A stretch of 64,000 nucleotides of DNA from Desulfocapsa sp050291935 (GTDB taxonomy: Bacteria; Desulfobacterota; Desulfobulbia; Desulfobulbales; Desulfocapsaceae): contig JBNKKR010000014.1 of assembly GCA_050291935.1 (NCBI GenBank), positions 15,808 to 79,807 of the forward strand, written 5' to 3'. The notes under the pieces are model-generated. The model saw nothing but the letters and a program-made list of their open reading frames with translations. It was not told where the DNA came from and did not search any database. How positions within the stretch are numbered: the stretch's first letter is position 1; the number at the start of each line of letters is the position of its first letter. Of this stretch, positions 52,602 through 61,433 are shown one piece after another. Position numbers and translations under genes: made by a program.

Positions 52602-54131
52602 ATGCCCCCAATAAAAGCAAAACAAACAGCTATCCTTATAGGTATCTGTATTGTTCAGATCCTGCTTATGGGCACTGTTATCGTTTATCAGCAACGTGTT
52701 ATCATCAAAGCAGATGATACTATTCGTACTTTCTTTACCATACCCATTATTCTGATTTTGCTCCTTTGCTTTGCTGTTCTTCTTTTGCTACTTATTGAAC
52801 TATTCCTTAACAATAAAACCTATTTTTCCACCAAAAAAATAAAACAGGAGACCAACACCCCGTTTGAACTAAAATTACAACGTCTTGAAAAAGAAAAAGA
52901 AACTGCAATTGATCATAAAATTAAAGCGGAAAAGGCAAATCAATCCAAATCCATTTACCTTGCTAAAATGAGTCATGAAATCCGGACTCCTTTGCAAAGT
53001 ATCATGGGGATGTTGGAGATGCTTAACAACGAGGTGTTAAGTCCAAAGCAAAGCCAATATGTATCCACAAGCGTAACAGCTGGTAAGCGTCTTCTCTGTA
53101 TCATCAACTCTATCCTTGACCTGTCTCAGATCGAATCCGGTAAATTCGAACTTAATCACTCAGCATTCTCCCTTTCCCAAGTTCTTGGTGAAGTCGTCGA
53201 ACTGATGAATTTTCAGGCCCAAAAGAAAGGAATATCCATCCTGGCAGAGCTCCCTGAAACCTTTCCCAATGCATTATTGGGTGACTCTGGACGTATTCGT
53301 CAAATATTAATTAATCTTGTGAGTAACTCTATTAAATTTACCAATAATGGGACCATCAGTATCACCGCCGAGCTGCAACGAGAGATAAACGGTACCATGG
53401 CAGATATCTTATTTAGTATCGCCGACAGTGGTGATGGTATCTCCAAAAGTGATCAAGAGAAGATCTTCTCAACTTTTGAACGAGGTAGAATAAAATCAGA
53501 AGTAGTCGTCGAAGGAGCAGGACTTGGGCTAGCCATAAGCAGCGAGTTTGTTGAACATATGGGGGGCAGGCTCTGGCTCGCTGAAACCGGAACCTCTGGT
53601 TCAACTTTTTGTTTCACCATACGCTGCCCAATTATCCATCCGGTTCACATCGAAGAGGAACAGACGCTTCTTCCTGAAAAACAAAAAGCAAAAAAATTTC
53701 TTGCTGGAATACGGGTAATGCTTGCTGAAGACGAATTTATTAATCAGAGGATCATTACCGCCTATCTTGAAGAGATGGGAGCCCTGGTAACAGTCTGCCA
53801 GGATGGCAGGGAGCTGCTGGAAAAAATGCAACGTGAACAAACAGATATTATCCTGATGGATATCAGGATGCCGAACATGAATGGTTTGGAAGCCACCAAA
53901 CATATAAGAAGACATGAGGCCGAAACCTGTTGCGCAGAACTTCCTATCGTTGCTTTAACTGCGCAGGCAACAACAGATTTTGAGATACAATGCAGAAAAG
54001 TCGGTATGAACGACTACCTCACCAAACCAGTTCCCTTTAATACTCTGGTAGACATAATCCTCAAACTCACTACCCGGCAGAACCAACAACAGAACGTAGC
54101 AGAAAAAGAGCATATCAGCACAAACACATAG
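52602..54131 (+). CDS. Hybrid histidine kinase (2 TM - HisKA - ATPase - REC)
   Basis: 509 residues. Two helices (about 8-28 and 45-70) with only a short extracytoplasmic loop, a coiled segment, HisKA with KMSHEIRTPLQSIMGMLEML, ATPase with NLVSNSIKFT, DSGDGIS and GAGLGLAIS, and a C-terminal REC (about 372-495) with DIILMDIRMPNMNG. No PAS or output domain. The lack of a large sensor domain suggests sensing within the membrane, e.g. quinone state. No Hpt is fused; the lone Hpt at 14484 could serve. Transcribed separately after the module 2 terminator. Confidence 0.9.
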   Translation: MPPIKAKQTAILIGICIVQILLMGTVIVYQQRVIIKADDTIRTFFTIPIILILLLCFAVLLLLLIELFLNNKTYFSTKKIKQETNTPFELKLQRLEKEKETAIDHKIKAEKANQSKSIYLAKMSHEIRTPLQSIMGMLEMLNNEVLSPKQSQYVSTSVTAGKRLLCIINSILDLSQIESGKFELNHSAFSLSQVLGEVVELMNFQAQKKGISILAELPETFPNALLGDSGRIRQILINLVSNSIKFTNNGTISITAELQREINGTMADILFSIADSGDGISKSDQEKIFSTFERGRIKSEVVVEGAGLGLAISSEFVEHMGGRLWLAETGTSGSTFCFTIRCPIIHPVHIEEEQTLLPEKQKAKKFLAGIRVMLAEDEFINQRIITAYLEEMGALVTVCQDGRELLEKMQREQTDIILMDIRMPNMNGLEATKHIRRHEAETCCAELPIVALTAQATTDFEIQCRKVGMNDYLTKPVPFNTLVDIILKLTTRQNQQQNVAEKEHISTNT

Positions 54132-54171
54132 CTGAAGTTCCAATGTACATTACCGAGCAGTGACCATTCAA

Positions 54172-55059
54172 TCAAGTCGTAATCTTCTCCAACGCCTCCT
54201 GATAACGTGCTTTTGTTTTCTCTATAATTTCCTGGGGTACCTTGGGCGCTGGCGGGTTTTTATCCCAGTCAAGGCTTGAGAGATAGTCGCGTAAAAACTG
54301 CTTATCAAAACTTGGTTGTCCTTTTCCGGGACAATATTCATCCAAAGGCCAAAACCGTGAAGAATCCGGCGTCAATACTTCGTCAATCAAGATCAGTTTC
54401 TCTCCTAGCATGCCAAGCTCAAATTTGGTATCAGCAATGATGATCCCTTTGGAGCGCGCATAATCTGCGGATCGAGAATATAACTCAATACTTATGGCAG
54501 CAATTTTTTCGGTAAATTCCTTCCCCATCTTTTCAGCCATGGTCGCAACGGAAATATTCTCATCATGATCTCCCATGGCAGCCTTTGTCGATGGGGTAAA
54601 AATCACTTCGGGTAACTTATCAGATTCCTGTAAATCCTTAGGAAATTCAAAACCGCAAACCGTACTATTTTTTTGATATGCCTTCCAGAACGACCCTGAA
54701 ATATAGCCACGGACAATACATTCAACACTTAATGGCTGCGTTTTATGGACGAGCATGGAACGGCCCTCAAGGTCTTCTGCATATGGTTTGCACACTTCTG
54801 GGTATTCATCCACATTTGGAGTGATCAGATGATTCTCAACAACGTCTTGTAACAGCTCAAACCAAAACAGAGATAATTTTGTCAGTACTTTCCCCTTCCC
54901 AGGGATGGCATCAATAACCACATCAAAGGCAGAAATCCGATCCGTGGCAACCATCAGCAGCATGTCATCATGCCCTGGAATTGCATACATATCACGAACT
55001 TTACCCCGGTGAACAAGCTCTAAACCAGCAAAATTAGTCTCTAAAACTGCATCAACCAT
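54172..55059 (-). CDS. purC: SAICAR synthetase (PurC)
   Basis: 295 residues. ELVHRGKVRDMYAIPG at the N-terminus (ATP-binding SAICAR synthetase signature), MLLMVATDRISAFDVVI, SVECIVRGYISGSFWKAY, and LILIDEVLTPDSSRFWP. It joins CAIR and Asp in purine synthesis, the step after the PurE half of the fusion at 15633. ATG 55059 is chosen, with GGGGAG upstream; the longer frame to 55128 runs through a hairpin and has no support. Confidence 0.93.
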   Translation of the reverse strand: MVDAVLETNFAGLELVHRGKVRDMYAIPGHDDMLLMVATDRISAFDVVIDAIPGKGKVLTKLSLFWFELLQDVVENHLITPNVDEYPEVCKPYAEDLEGRSMLVHKTQPLSVECIVRGYISGSFWKAYQKNSTVCGFEFPKDLQESDKLPEVIFTPSTKAAMGDHDENISVATMAEKMGKEFTEKIAAISIELYSRSADYARSKGIIIADTKFELGMLGEKLILIDEVLTPDSSRFWPLDEYCPGKGQPSFDKQFLRDYLSSLDWDKNPPAPKVPQEIIEKTKARYQEALEKITT

Positions 55060-55174
55060 TTTTCTATCTCCCCAAAAAAAAGGGGAAGGAAAAGTAGCAT
55101 TTCCATTCCCCTTCATTCCATTACTCATATCTACTTTAGACTCTGAAAAAGTAGATACGTATCATTGGCAATTT

Positions 55175-55822
55175 TTACAGATTAAGTTTTTCCTTAACAG
55201 CCTCAATCACCGCATCAGATGATGTGGCGGGCACAGACATTAACAACCCGGCCTTTTCATAAAAACCAATTAGAGGAGCGGTTTTTTCATTGTAGGTCTC
55301 AAGCCGATGGCTAATCGCCTCTTCAGTCTCATCTTCCCTTTGCACAACGTTGGCACCACATTTATCACAGATACCTTCTGTCTTTGGGGGATTGGATTTG
55401 ACATTATAAATTGCCTGACAGTCACTATTTTCACAAGTTCTTCTGGTACATAACCTGTCGAGTATGATCTCTTTTGGAACATCAATATCAACAGCCATAT
55501 CAAGGGTGATATTTAATTTTTCAAGCAAAGTAGTCAGCTCTTCTGCCTGGGGAATGGTGCGAGGGAAACCGTCCAGCAAAAATCCCTTTTCGCAGTCAGG
55601 CTCCTGCAAACGGCTCTCCATAATCCCCATAATTAAAGAATCAGGGACCAGATCGCCACGTTTCATATATCCTTCCGCTTCCTTGCCAAGCTCTGTTCCG
55701 GCTTGCACAGCACCACGAAGAATATCACCAGTTGAAATTTGTACAGACCCATCAATTGCTGTCAATAGTTTAGCAACGGTACCTTTACCGGCACCGGGCG
55801 CACCAAGAAGAATTAGTTTCAT
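55175..55822 (-). CDS. adk: Adenylate kinase with zinc-type LID
   Basis: 215 residues. LLGAPGAGKGTVAKLL (P-loop), GFLLDGFPRTIPQAEEL, and a LID domain with CENSDCQAIYN ... ICDKCGANVV, four Cys suited to zinc though with C-x4-C in the first pair instead of the usual C-x2-C. Interconverts AMP, ADP and ATP. GGAGC precedes the ATG. It is 115 bases after purC's start region and on the same strand, giving an adenine-nucleotide pair. Confidence 0.94.
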   Translation of the reverse strand: MKLILLGAPGAGKGTVAKLLTAIDGSVQISTGDILRGAVQAGTELGKEAEGYMKRGDLVPDSLIMGIMESRLQEPDCEKGFLLDGFPRTIPQAEELTTLLEKLNITLDMAVDIDVPKEIILDRLCTRRTCENSDCQAIYNVKSNPPKTEGICDKCGANVVQREDETEEAISHRLETYNEKTAPLIGFYEKAGLLMSVPATSSDAVIEAVKEKLNL

Positions 55823-55968
55823 TTTTAGCTCCTTAAATAAACTTAATTGTTTTTATAATATTAAAATACAACAACTCGCGTGGCAGAATATAAACATTAT
55901 TACAAGCATTGCCACCTAAAAATGTCAAGAAAGAGCATGCTCCGTTTTTTACATCCATCATTCCATTA

Positions 55969-56796
55969 TTATTCAGTAAAAACAAGTTGATACGATGAAT
56001 ATTTGTCACATACACTGCTCGAATAGGAGACAAGTTCTGCTGTGATGGAACCAATCAGTAATTCTGATCTGATCCTAACGGGAACTCTGCAGACATCATC
56101 TGTAAAGTAGAGGGTAGTGTCGCCTCGTTTATCATACAGTCCCTTGAATTTCAAAACAGGATTCACCACAAGGACCTTTACTTTGCCAAACAATGCACTA
56201 TCGACTACACTTTTCTCATTCGTATGGACAATGACTTCGTTTCTCTTTTTATCGGCAAAAGTGGCTACGATTACCGGCATATCTTTTTCAAGTTTTAAGA
56301 TGCGTGTATATAGAAATGAAGAGAATTCATTATAAACATTCCCCACCCCGGTAAAGGTTTTTACCGCTTCACTATTTTTTTTATATGTTACAATACCGTT
56401 CTCCTGATCATATTCGGTAAATCGCCTGGCGTGATAACTCCGTCCCTCCTGCTGTTCAACATTATATCGAACCGGCAGCTTCTTTTCACCTTCCACCACA
56501 GTAATAAAACTATCATTTACAGGATAAAAAAAGTGGAATATTCCTGAGTCTTTCACTTTAGCAGAAATGGTAAATGTATCACGTTTTTCCTTATCTTTAT
56601 TGATGCTAAAGGCCAAATCTCCAATCTTAATGCCACCGGTCCAGAAAATCTGAAAATGAAAAGACTCATCACCGGAATAGGCATATTTTTCAATGGTTGA
56701 ATCCACTATCCCCATTGAAGGCTTCTTTGACCAAGTAGCAGAAGCTAAGAATATGGCTAGACAACAGATTACAAGAACAAGGGAAATTTTTTTCAT
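55969..56796 (-). CDS. DUF3108 family exported protein
   Basis: 275 residues with a signal peptide (LVLVICCLAIFLASATW). The body is beta-rich: YSGDESFHFQIFWTGGIKIGDLAF, YPVNDSFITVVEGEKKLPVRYN, and YEFSS/FLYTRILKLEKD pattern of the DUF3108 family of periplasmic or outer-membrane-associated proteins. Function is unknown. ATG overlaps the UbiA-like gene stop (ATGA), making it the last gene of the menaquinone operon; this may be incidental. Confidence 0.75.
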   Translation of the reverse strand: MKKISLVLVICCLAIFLASATWSKKPSMGIVDSTIEKYAYSGDESFHFQIFWTGGIKIGDLAFSINKDKEKRDTFTISAKVKDSGIFHFFYPVNDSFITVVEGEKKLPVRYNVEQQEGRSYHARRFTEYDQENGIVTYKKNSEAVKTFTGVGNVYNEFSSFLYTRILKLEKDMPVIVATFADKKRNEVIVHTNEKSVVDSALFGKVKVLVVNPVLKFKGLYDKRGDTTLYFTDDVCRVPVRIRSELLIGSITAELVSYSSSVCDKYSSYQLVFTE

Positions 56797-57653
56797 GATT
56801 TTGCACTAAAGAGTGCAAGACAGGTAGCAAGAAAAAGTGCAACGCTGATAAATCCATTCATGGAAAAAAAAGAAAGCTGAATTTTACTAAGATCATCAGG
56901 ATTTACAATTTTATGTTGATACAATAAAACAAGAGCAGCAATCGCCACTCCAACATAATAAAAACCATTTAACCCAACTTGAAGGCCTGTCAAAATAAAC
57001 ATGACAAATGCAATACCATGAAAAAAGGCTGCAAGATAAAAGGCTTTTTTTGCACCAAGTCGTGAAGGAAGCGAATGGAGGCCGACCTTCCGATCAAAAT
57101 CGGCATCCAAACAGGCATAGACCGTATCAAAACCGGCAATCCAAAAGAGCACCCCTATTGATAAGCTCCACGGAAAATGCATCAAATCTCCCTGAACAGC
57201 AACCCACCCACCAAGGGGTGAAAAGGCCAGGGCCACACCTAAAATCAGATGACAAAAGGATGTAAAACGCTTTGTTAAGGAATAAAATAGAGTCAGCCCA
57301 AGGGCCACTGGCGCAAGGCTAAAGGTGAGCGGATTAAGCAACCAGGCTGCAACAAAAAACATTGCCCCCGCAAACAACACCATTCCCCACGCCTCAGCCA
57401 TACTTACTTCACCTGAAGGAATAGCACGTTTTGTTGTCCTGGGATTGGCACCATCAAACTTTGCATCGACAATCCGGTTAAATCCCATTGCACAGGTTCT
57501 TGCACCTACCATGGCAACGATAACCAAAAAAACAGTTTTCGCAGTCGGTACTCCACGTGCCGCAAGAAATGCACCCATAAATGCAAAAGGCATGGCAAAG
57601 ATAGTCAATTTAAATTTGATCATCTCAAGCAGGATTGCTATTTTTTTAAACAT
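56793..57653 (-). CDS. mqnP: UbiA-family prenyltransferase (MqnP-like)
   Basis: About 286 residues with eight or nine membrane helices. The two Asp-rich prenyl-diphosphate motifs are NRIVDAKFDGANPRT and DTVYACLDADFDRKVG. In this operon it would prenylate the naphthoquinone-type precursor of the futalosine pathway (MqnP). The start is uncertain: ATG 57653 or 57662, both overlapping ubiX; the frame opens at 57800 but the family begins near MFKKIAILLEMIKFK. Confidence 0.85.
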   Translation of the reverse strand: MFKKIAILLEMIKFKLTIFAMPFAFMGAFLAARGVPTAKTVFLVIVAMVGARTCAMGFNRIVDAKFDGANPRTTKRAIPSGEVSMAEAWGMVLFAGAMFFVAAWLLNPLTFSLAPVALGLTLFYSLTKRFTSFCHLILGVALAFSPLGGWVAVQGDLMHFPWSLSIGVLFWIAGFDTVYACLDADFDRKVGLHSLPSRLGAKKAFYLAAFFHGIAFVMFILTGLQVGLNGFYYVGVAIAALVLLYQHKIVNPDDLSKIQLSFFSMNGFISVALFLATCLALFSAKS

Positions 57654-58224
57654 CAACTCCATCCCATCGTTTACGACCGACCATATCAAGTCCGAGTTGA
57701 TCACCAAGGCGCCAAGAAAAAGTATCGGCACTCTCTTCAATGCTTTCCGGACCAAGATAGTATCCTGGGTGCGGCGGACAAATTGTCCCCCCAGCATCAT
57801 GAACAGCCAGCATGTTTTTTAAATGCGTCCTGTTAAGAGGTGTTTCTCTCACCACCAACAAAAGCTGCTTTCGCTCTTTTAGAATAACATCTGCAGCACG
57901 ATGAACAAGTGTTGAACTCATACCTGCGGCAATGGCGCCAAGGGTACCCATCGAGCAGGGTAAGATAACCATGGAGTCATATCCGGATGAACCCGAGGCG
58001 GGTGGAGCCGCAAAATCTTTACAATCAAACCATTTGCTGACAGCTGGAAGTTCGTGACAAGAAATCCCCCTCTCAAGTTGTAACACTTTTTCCCCGGCTT
58101 CTGAACAAATACCGTGTACTTCCACTTCTTCCTTTTCCAGCAATCGTAAAAACGAGTGGAGAAAAATCATGGCAGATGCACCAGTTACGGCGACCAATAT
58201 TTTTCTATTTTGAGTAGTCTTCAT
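57646..58224 (-). CDS. ubiX: UbiX-type flavin prenyltransferase
   Basis: 192 residues. VAVTGASAMIFLHSFLRLL (FMN-binding N-terminus), MVILPCSMGTLGAIAAGMSSTLVHRAADVILKE and LLLVVRETPLNRTHLKNML are UbiX signatures. It attaches a dimethylallyl group to FMN to make the cofactor of UbiD decarboxylases, required for the late decarboxylation in menaquinone synthesis. It is 3 bases after mqnA's stop. No ubiD/mqnL gene is in the window. Confidence 0.92.
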   Translation of the reverse strand: MKTTQNRKILVAVTGASAMIFLHSFLRLLEKEEVEVHGICSEAGEKVLQLERGISCHELPAVSKWFDCKDFAAPPASGSSGYDSMVILPCSMGTLGAIAAGMSSTLVHRAADVILKERKQLLLVVRETPLNRTHLKNMLAVHDAGGTICPPHPGYYLGPESIEESADTFSWRLGDQLGLDMVGRKRWDGVDV

Positions 58225-58227
58225 TCT

Positions 58228-59058
58228 TTAAAAAAAGTGTAGGGGAACAGACAAAGCAGACGCTTCACCACGCTCAATCAAATACTTATAAAACGTTTCT
58301 AAAGCAAGTTGTTTTTTTTCACCAAGATCATACTCTATGGCACGTAAATAGACGTAACACTCATCCGGATGCATTGGAATACGAGGCGCCACATCAACAC
58401 AGATGCTTTCAAGTTTTTCGTTTCCTATCTCTCGACATTTAAAAAATTCTTTTTGAATGGCCGTCACCTCCTCTCTATTCTCTTTGCAAAATTGAGCACG
58501 TGCTGCGCAAACAGCAAAGACAAAAGGAAGACCTGTATATTCACCCCATGCTTTACCTAAATCGAGTTGATAATAAAAAGCATCCCCTGCCGCCAGCCTG
58601 AGTGCATCATCACCTATTGCAAGCACAGCCTCAACATCTAAGGCCTGCGGACCACTCACATCACCCACCATATATTCAGGATGGACATGGTAATGATTTT
58701 CCAAAATAATCTTCACAAGAGCAATGGATGTCTCAGATTGCCCACTAAGCACTATCTTTTTAGCATTAAGTAATTCTGGCCGACTCTTTGAGAAAAGAAA
58801 CACAGAGCCAACGGGACCACTGGCACTGATCGAAAGATCCGGAATAATCTGGTAACGTGTGGGACGTTGTGCATATTCGTATGATGAAACAAAGCCAAGG
58901 TCCAACGCATCAGATGCCAGCATTGTGTTAAGGGTCGAGGGGGGAGCTTCAACCACCTTCCAATTATCAGGATGTTTCCGTCTCTTCCACACCTCATAAA
59001 TGGGGGCGGTATTAATGTAATTCACCATCCCTATACGTATTAGTTTTTTTCCAGCCAC
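58228..59058 (-). CDS. mqnA: Chorismate dehydratase MqnA
   Basis: About 276 residues of the MqnA/MqnD periplasmic-binding-like fold: IRIGMVNYINTAPIYEVW, APPSTLNTMLASDALDLGFVSSYEY, and GDDALRLAAGDAFYYQLDLGKAWGEYTGLPFVFAV. It converts chorismate to 3-enolpyruvoylbenzoate, the first step of the futalosine pathway. GTG 59058 follows AAGGTG and begins 8 bases after the mqnX stop; the longer frame to 59100 would overlap that gene. Confidence 0.9.
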   Translation of the reverse strand: MAGKKLIRIGMVNYINTAPIYEVWKRRKHPDNWKVVEAPPSTLNTMLASDALDLGFVSSYEYAQRPTRYQIIPDLSISASGPVGSVFLFSKSRPELLNAKKIVLSGQSETSIALVKIILENHYHVHPEYMVGDVSGPQALDVEAVLAIGDDALRLAAGDAFYYQLDLGKAWGEYTGLPFVFAVCAARAQFCKENREEVTAIQKEFFKCREIGNEKLESICVDVAPRIPMHPDECYVYLRAIEYDLGEKKQLALETFYKYLIERGEASALSVPLHFF

Positions 59059-59066
59059 ACTACACC

Positions 59067-60326
59067 TTAAGCCCCGGATATGTCTTGTAGGTGGGGCCAA
59101 ATAATATTTTCTGGTTGTCCTTTTGTAGTCAGTATTTCCATTACTTCTTCTATTTGCGTATCCGCTCCAATTTCTCTATCTTCCACTGCGATAAATGAAA
59201 ACTTTTTCCCGACTTCAATGGTTCCAAAATCATCTTCCCGTCCCATGGCCTTTGCTCCTGCAATGGTGGCCATTTCCAGGATTTTTTCAGGAGCAACTGT
59301 GGGATGGTTTTTTCTTAGAAGGGTAAACTCCTGCCACATACTCATTTTGGGATTTGAGGCCCTTGAGTCGGTACCAATAGCCGGTACAATCCCAGCAGCA
59401 AGCATCAGCTCAAGTGGTGCCTTATCAAAACCAAGAAAAGCGTTGCTGCAAGGACAGAGGCAAATATGGTTCTTTGCTCTGGCCATTAAGCTGATATCTT
59501 CCTTATCAACATAGATGGAATGGACACAAAGTGTTTTGTCATCAAGCAATCCAATTTTAAATAAATAGTCCACCACCGATCTGTATACATTATCTTTAAG
59601 CGGAAATGTTGAATCAATTGTTTCGCGTTCCTGTAAAAAGGAGAAAAAACACCCTTTCCCCTCCAACAAAAGAAGCGATTCATCAGGAGTTTCACATATG
59701 TGCAGAGAAAACAGACTCTTTTTTGATACGGTCGCAGCCTTAATGGTTTTCAGCAGTTTTGGGGTAACAGAATATGGGGCATGGGCTGTAATGTGAGTGT
59801 TACTGGACAATGCATCTATTTTTTTTATCACTTGTTCTGCACTGTCACTGGTATGACCCAATAATTCGAGCAAAGGATATATTTCAGGGACATTTCCCTG
59901 AAACGGCGCAAGAGAAGCATTGCCAATATCAATTAATGCAACCACACCGTCTTCAAATTGTTCCTGCGCACATTTTCCAGCAGCAGCAACAATAAACTCA
60001 TCACTCTCTTTTGTTCCCTTACGTCTTTTCAAAAGAGAACGAATCCAATCGCACATGGTGGCGTCTGGATTCGTTGGTGTTACAGTACCCAAAAAAGAAA
60101 GCTCAAGGTGCGTGTGGCCATTGATTAGACCAGGCATTAATACACCGGAATAAAGGTGTATTCTACTGGTCTTATAGAGAGATGAAAGACGCTTCCAACT
60201 TCCAACAGCCACAATTCTTTCACCTTGAACAGCTATACAGCCATCATGTATCGGAGAAGAGGCCACAGGCAGGACCCAGGGTGCCCTGTGGAGAACAACG
60301 GGAACGTGAAGGGACTTAGCAGACAT
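59067..60326 (-). CDS. mqnX: Amidohydrolase, probable aminofutalosine deaminase (MqnX)
   Basis: 419 residues of the cytosine-deaminase/TrzN-like amidohydrolase superfamily. Metal and substrate motifs: LINGHTHLELS (HxH), ITAHAPYSVTP, LHICETPDES, VHSIYV and AIGTDSRASNPKMSM. In an operon with mqnE, mqnC and mqnA it is best read as the deaminase that turns aminofutalosine into futalosine. No MqnB nucleosidase gene is in the window. The adenosine deaminase fold alone would not fix the substrate. Confidence 0.75.
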   Translation of the reverse strand: MSAKSLHVPVVLHRAPWVLPVASSPIHDGCIAVQGERIVAVGSWKRLSSLYKTSRIHLYSGVLMPGLINGHTHLELSFLGTVTPTNPDATMCDWIRSLLKRRKGTKESDEFIVAAAGKCAQEQFEDGVVALIDIGNASLAPFQGNVPEIYPLLELLGHTSDSAEQVIKKIDALSSNTHITAHAPYSVTPKLLKTIKAATVSKKSLFSLHICETPDESLLLLEGKGCFFSFLQERETIDSTFPLKDNVYRSVVDYLFKIGLLDDKTLCVHSIYVDKEDISLMARAKNHICLCPCSNAFLGFDKAPLELMLAAGIVPAIGTDSRASNPKMSMWQEFTLLRKNHPTVAPEKILEMATIAGAKAMGREDDFGTIEVGKKFSFIAVEDREIGADTQIEEVMEILTTKGQPENIIWPHLQDISGA

Positions 60327-60335
60327 GGGAGACCA

Positions 60336-61418
60336 CTATGAAACCAAACTGTAATCCATCAATCTTTGTTTTGGTACAAATCCAGCATCCTGAACAAGAC
60401 GGTTTATTTCTCCTTCTGAAAGCCTAAAACTGACTCCGGCTGCCGCCACCACATTTTCTTCTATCATGGTTGAGCCAAAGTCATTTGCACCAAAACGAAG
60501 TGAAATCTGAGCAATTTTTGCTCCTTGGGTTACCCATGAAGCTTGAATATTATCAAAATTATCCAGATAGATACGAGAAAGGGCCAGCATTCGCAAATAT
60601 GATAACCCGGATGTCTTTTCAATTGTTGCCTGCTCCATGAGCGCAGTATTATCAGGTTGAAAAGGCCAGGGAATAAATGCCGTAAAACCACTGGTTTTAT
60701 CTTGTAAGTCACGTAGACGTCTTAGATGTTCAAGCCTCTCTTCAACGGTCTCTATATGGCCAAACATCATGGTAGCAGTGGTACGCAACCCCTGCTTGTG
60801 AGCCTCTTCCATCACCGCAATCCACTGGTCCGCTGAACATTTCCGAGGGGCTGTGGCCTCTCGAACCCTATCGTTTAAGATTTCGGCTCCTCCGCCAGGG
60901 ATGGAATCAAGCCCTGCCTCTATTAAACGACGGATAACTTCCTGTATAGGCTGACCGGATAGCTTGGAAAAATGATAAATTTCAGGAGGAGAGAAACCAT
61001 GGATATGGATTCCTGTTTCTTTCATAAAACGGAGCATATCCTCGTAATATTCTAGGGGTAAATCCGGATGTAACCCGCCTTGGAGCAGAATTTGTGTTCC
61101 GCCAAGATCCTGCGTCTCTTTTATTTTCTCTCCCAGTTGCTCCTTGGTGAGCAGATAGCCACCGTTCGTTTCCGGGGCATGAAAAAAAGCGCAAAACTTA
61201 CAGGCGGATATACAAATATCGGTATAGTTGATATTACGATCCACCACGTAGGTCACGATCGGTTCTGGATGTTTTTTTCTTCTAATCGCGTCTGCAAGAA
61301 ACCCAAGTTGAAACAGATCAGCTTCTGCAAAAAGTTGGAGGAATTCCGCGTCAGTTAAACGGCCACCACCGATAAGTCTATGGCCGATGGCTGTAATTGT
61401 ATCACCTGGCAACTGCAT
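60336..61418 (-). CDS. mqnC: Cyclic dehypoxanthine futalosine synthase MqnC (radical SAM)
   Basis: 360 residues. DRNINYTDICISACKFCAFFH contains the CxxxCxxC [4Fe-4S]/SAM motif, followed by ILLQGGLHPDLPLEYYE and the family block GLDSIPGGGAEILNDRVR; the C-terminus includes GANDFGSTMIEENVV. It cyclises dehypoxanthine futalosine in menaquinone synthesis. It is 45% longer in its N-terminal part than generic radical SAM cores, normal for this family. Close to mqnE, with a 15-base gap. Confidence 0.9.
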   Translation of the reverse strand: MQLPGDTITAIGHRLIGGGRLTDAEFLQLFAEADLFQLGFLADAIRRKKHPEPIVTYVVDRNINYTDICISACKFCAFFHAPETNGGYLLTKEQLGEKIKETQDLGGTQILLQGGLHPDLPLEYYEDMLRFMKETGIHIHGFSPPEIYHFSKLSGQPIQEVIRRLIEAGLDSIPGGGAEILNDRVREATAPRKCSADQWIAVMEEAHKQGLRTTATMMFGHIETVEERLEHLRRLRDLQDKTSGFTAFIPWPFQPDNTALMEQATIEKTSGLSYLRMLALSRIYLDNFDNIQASWVTQGAKIAQISLRFGANDFGSTMIEENVVAAAGVSFRLSEGEINRLVQDAGFVPKQRLMDYSLVS

Positions 61419-61433
61419 GATTTTCCGGCTCGC

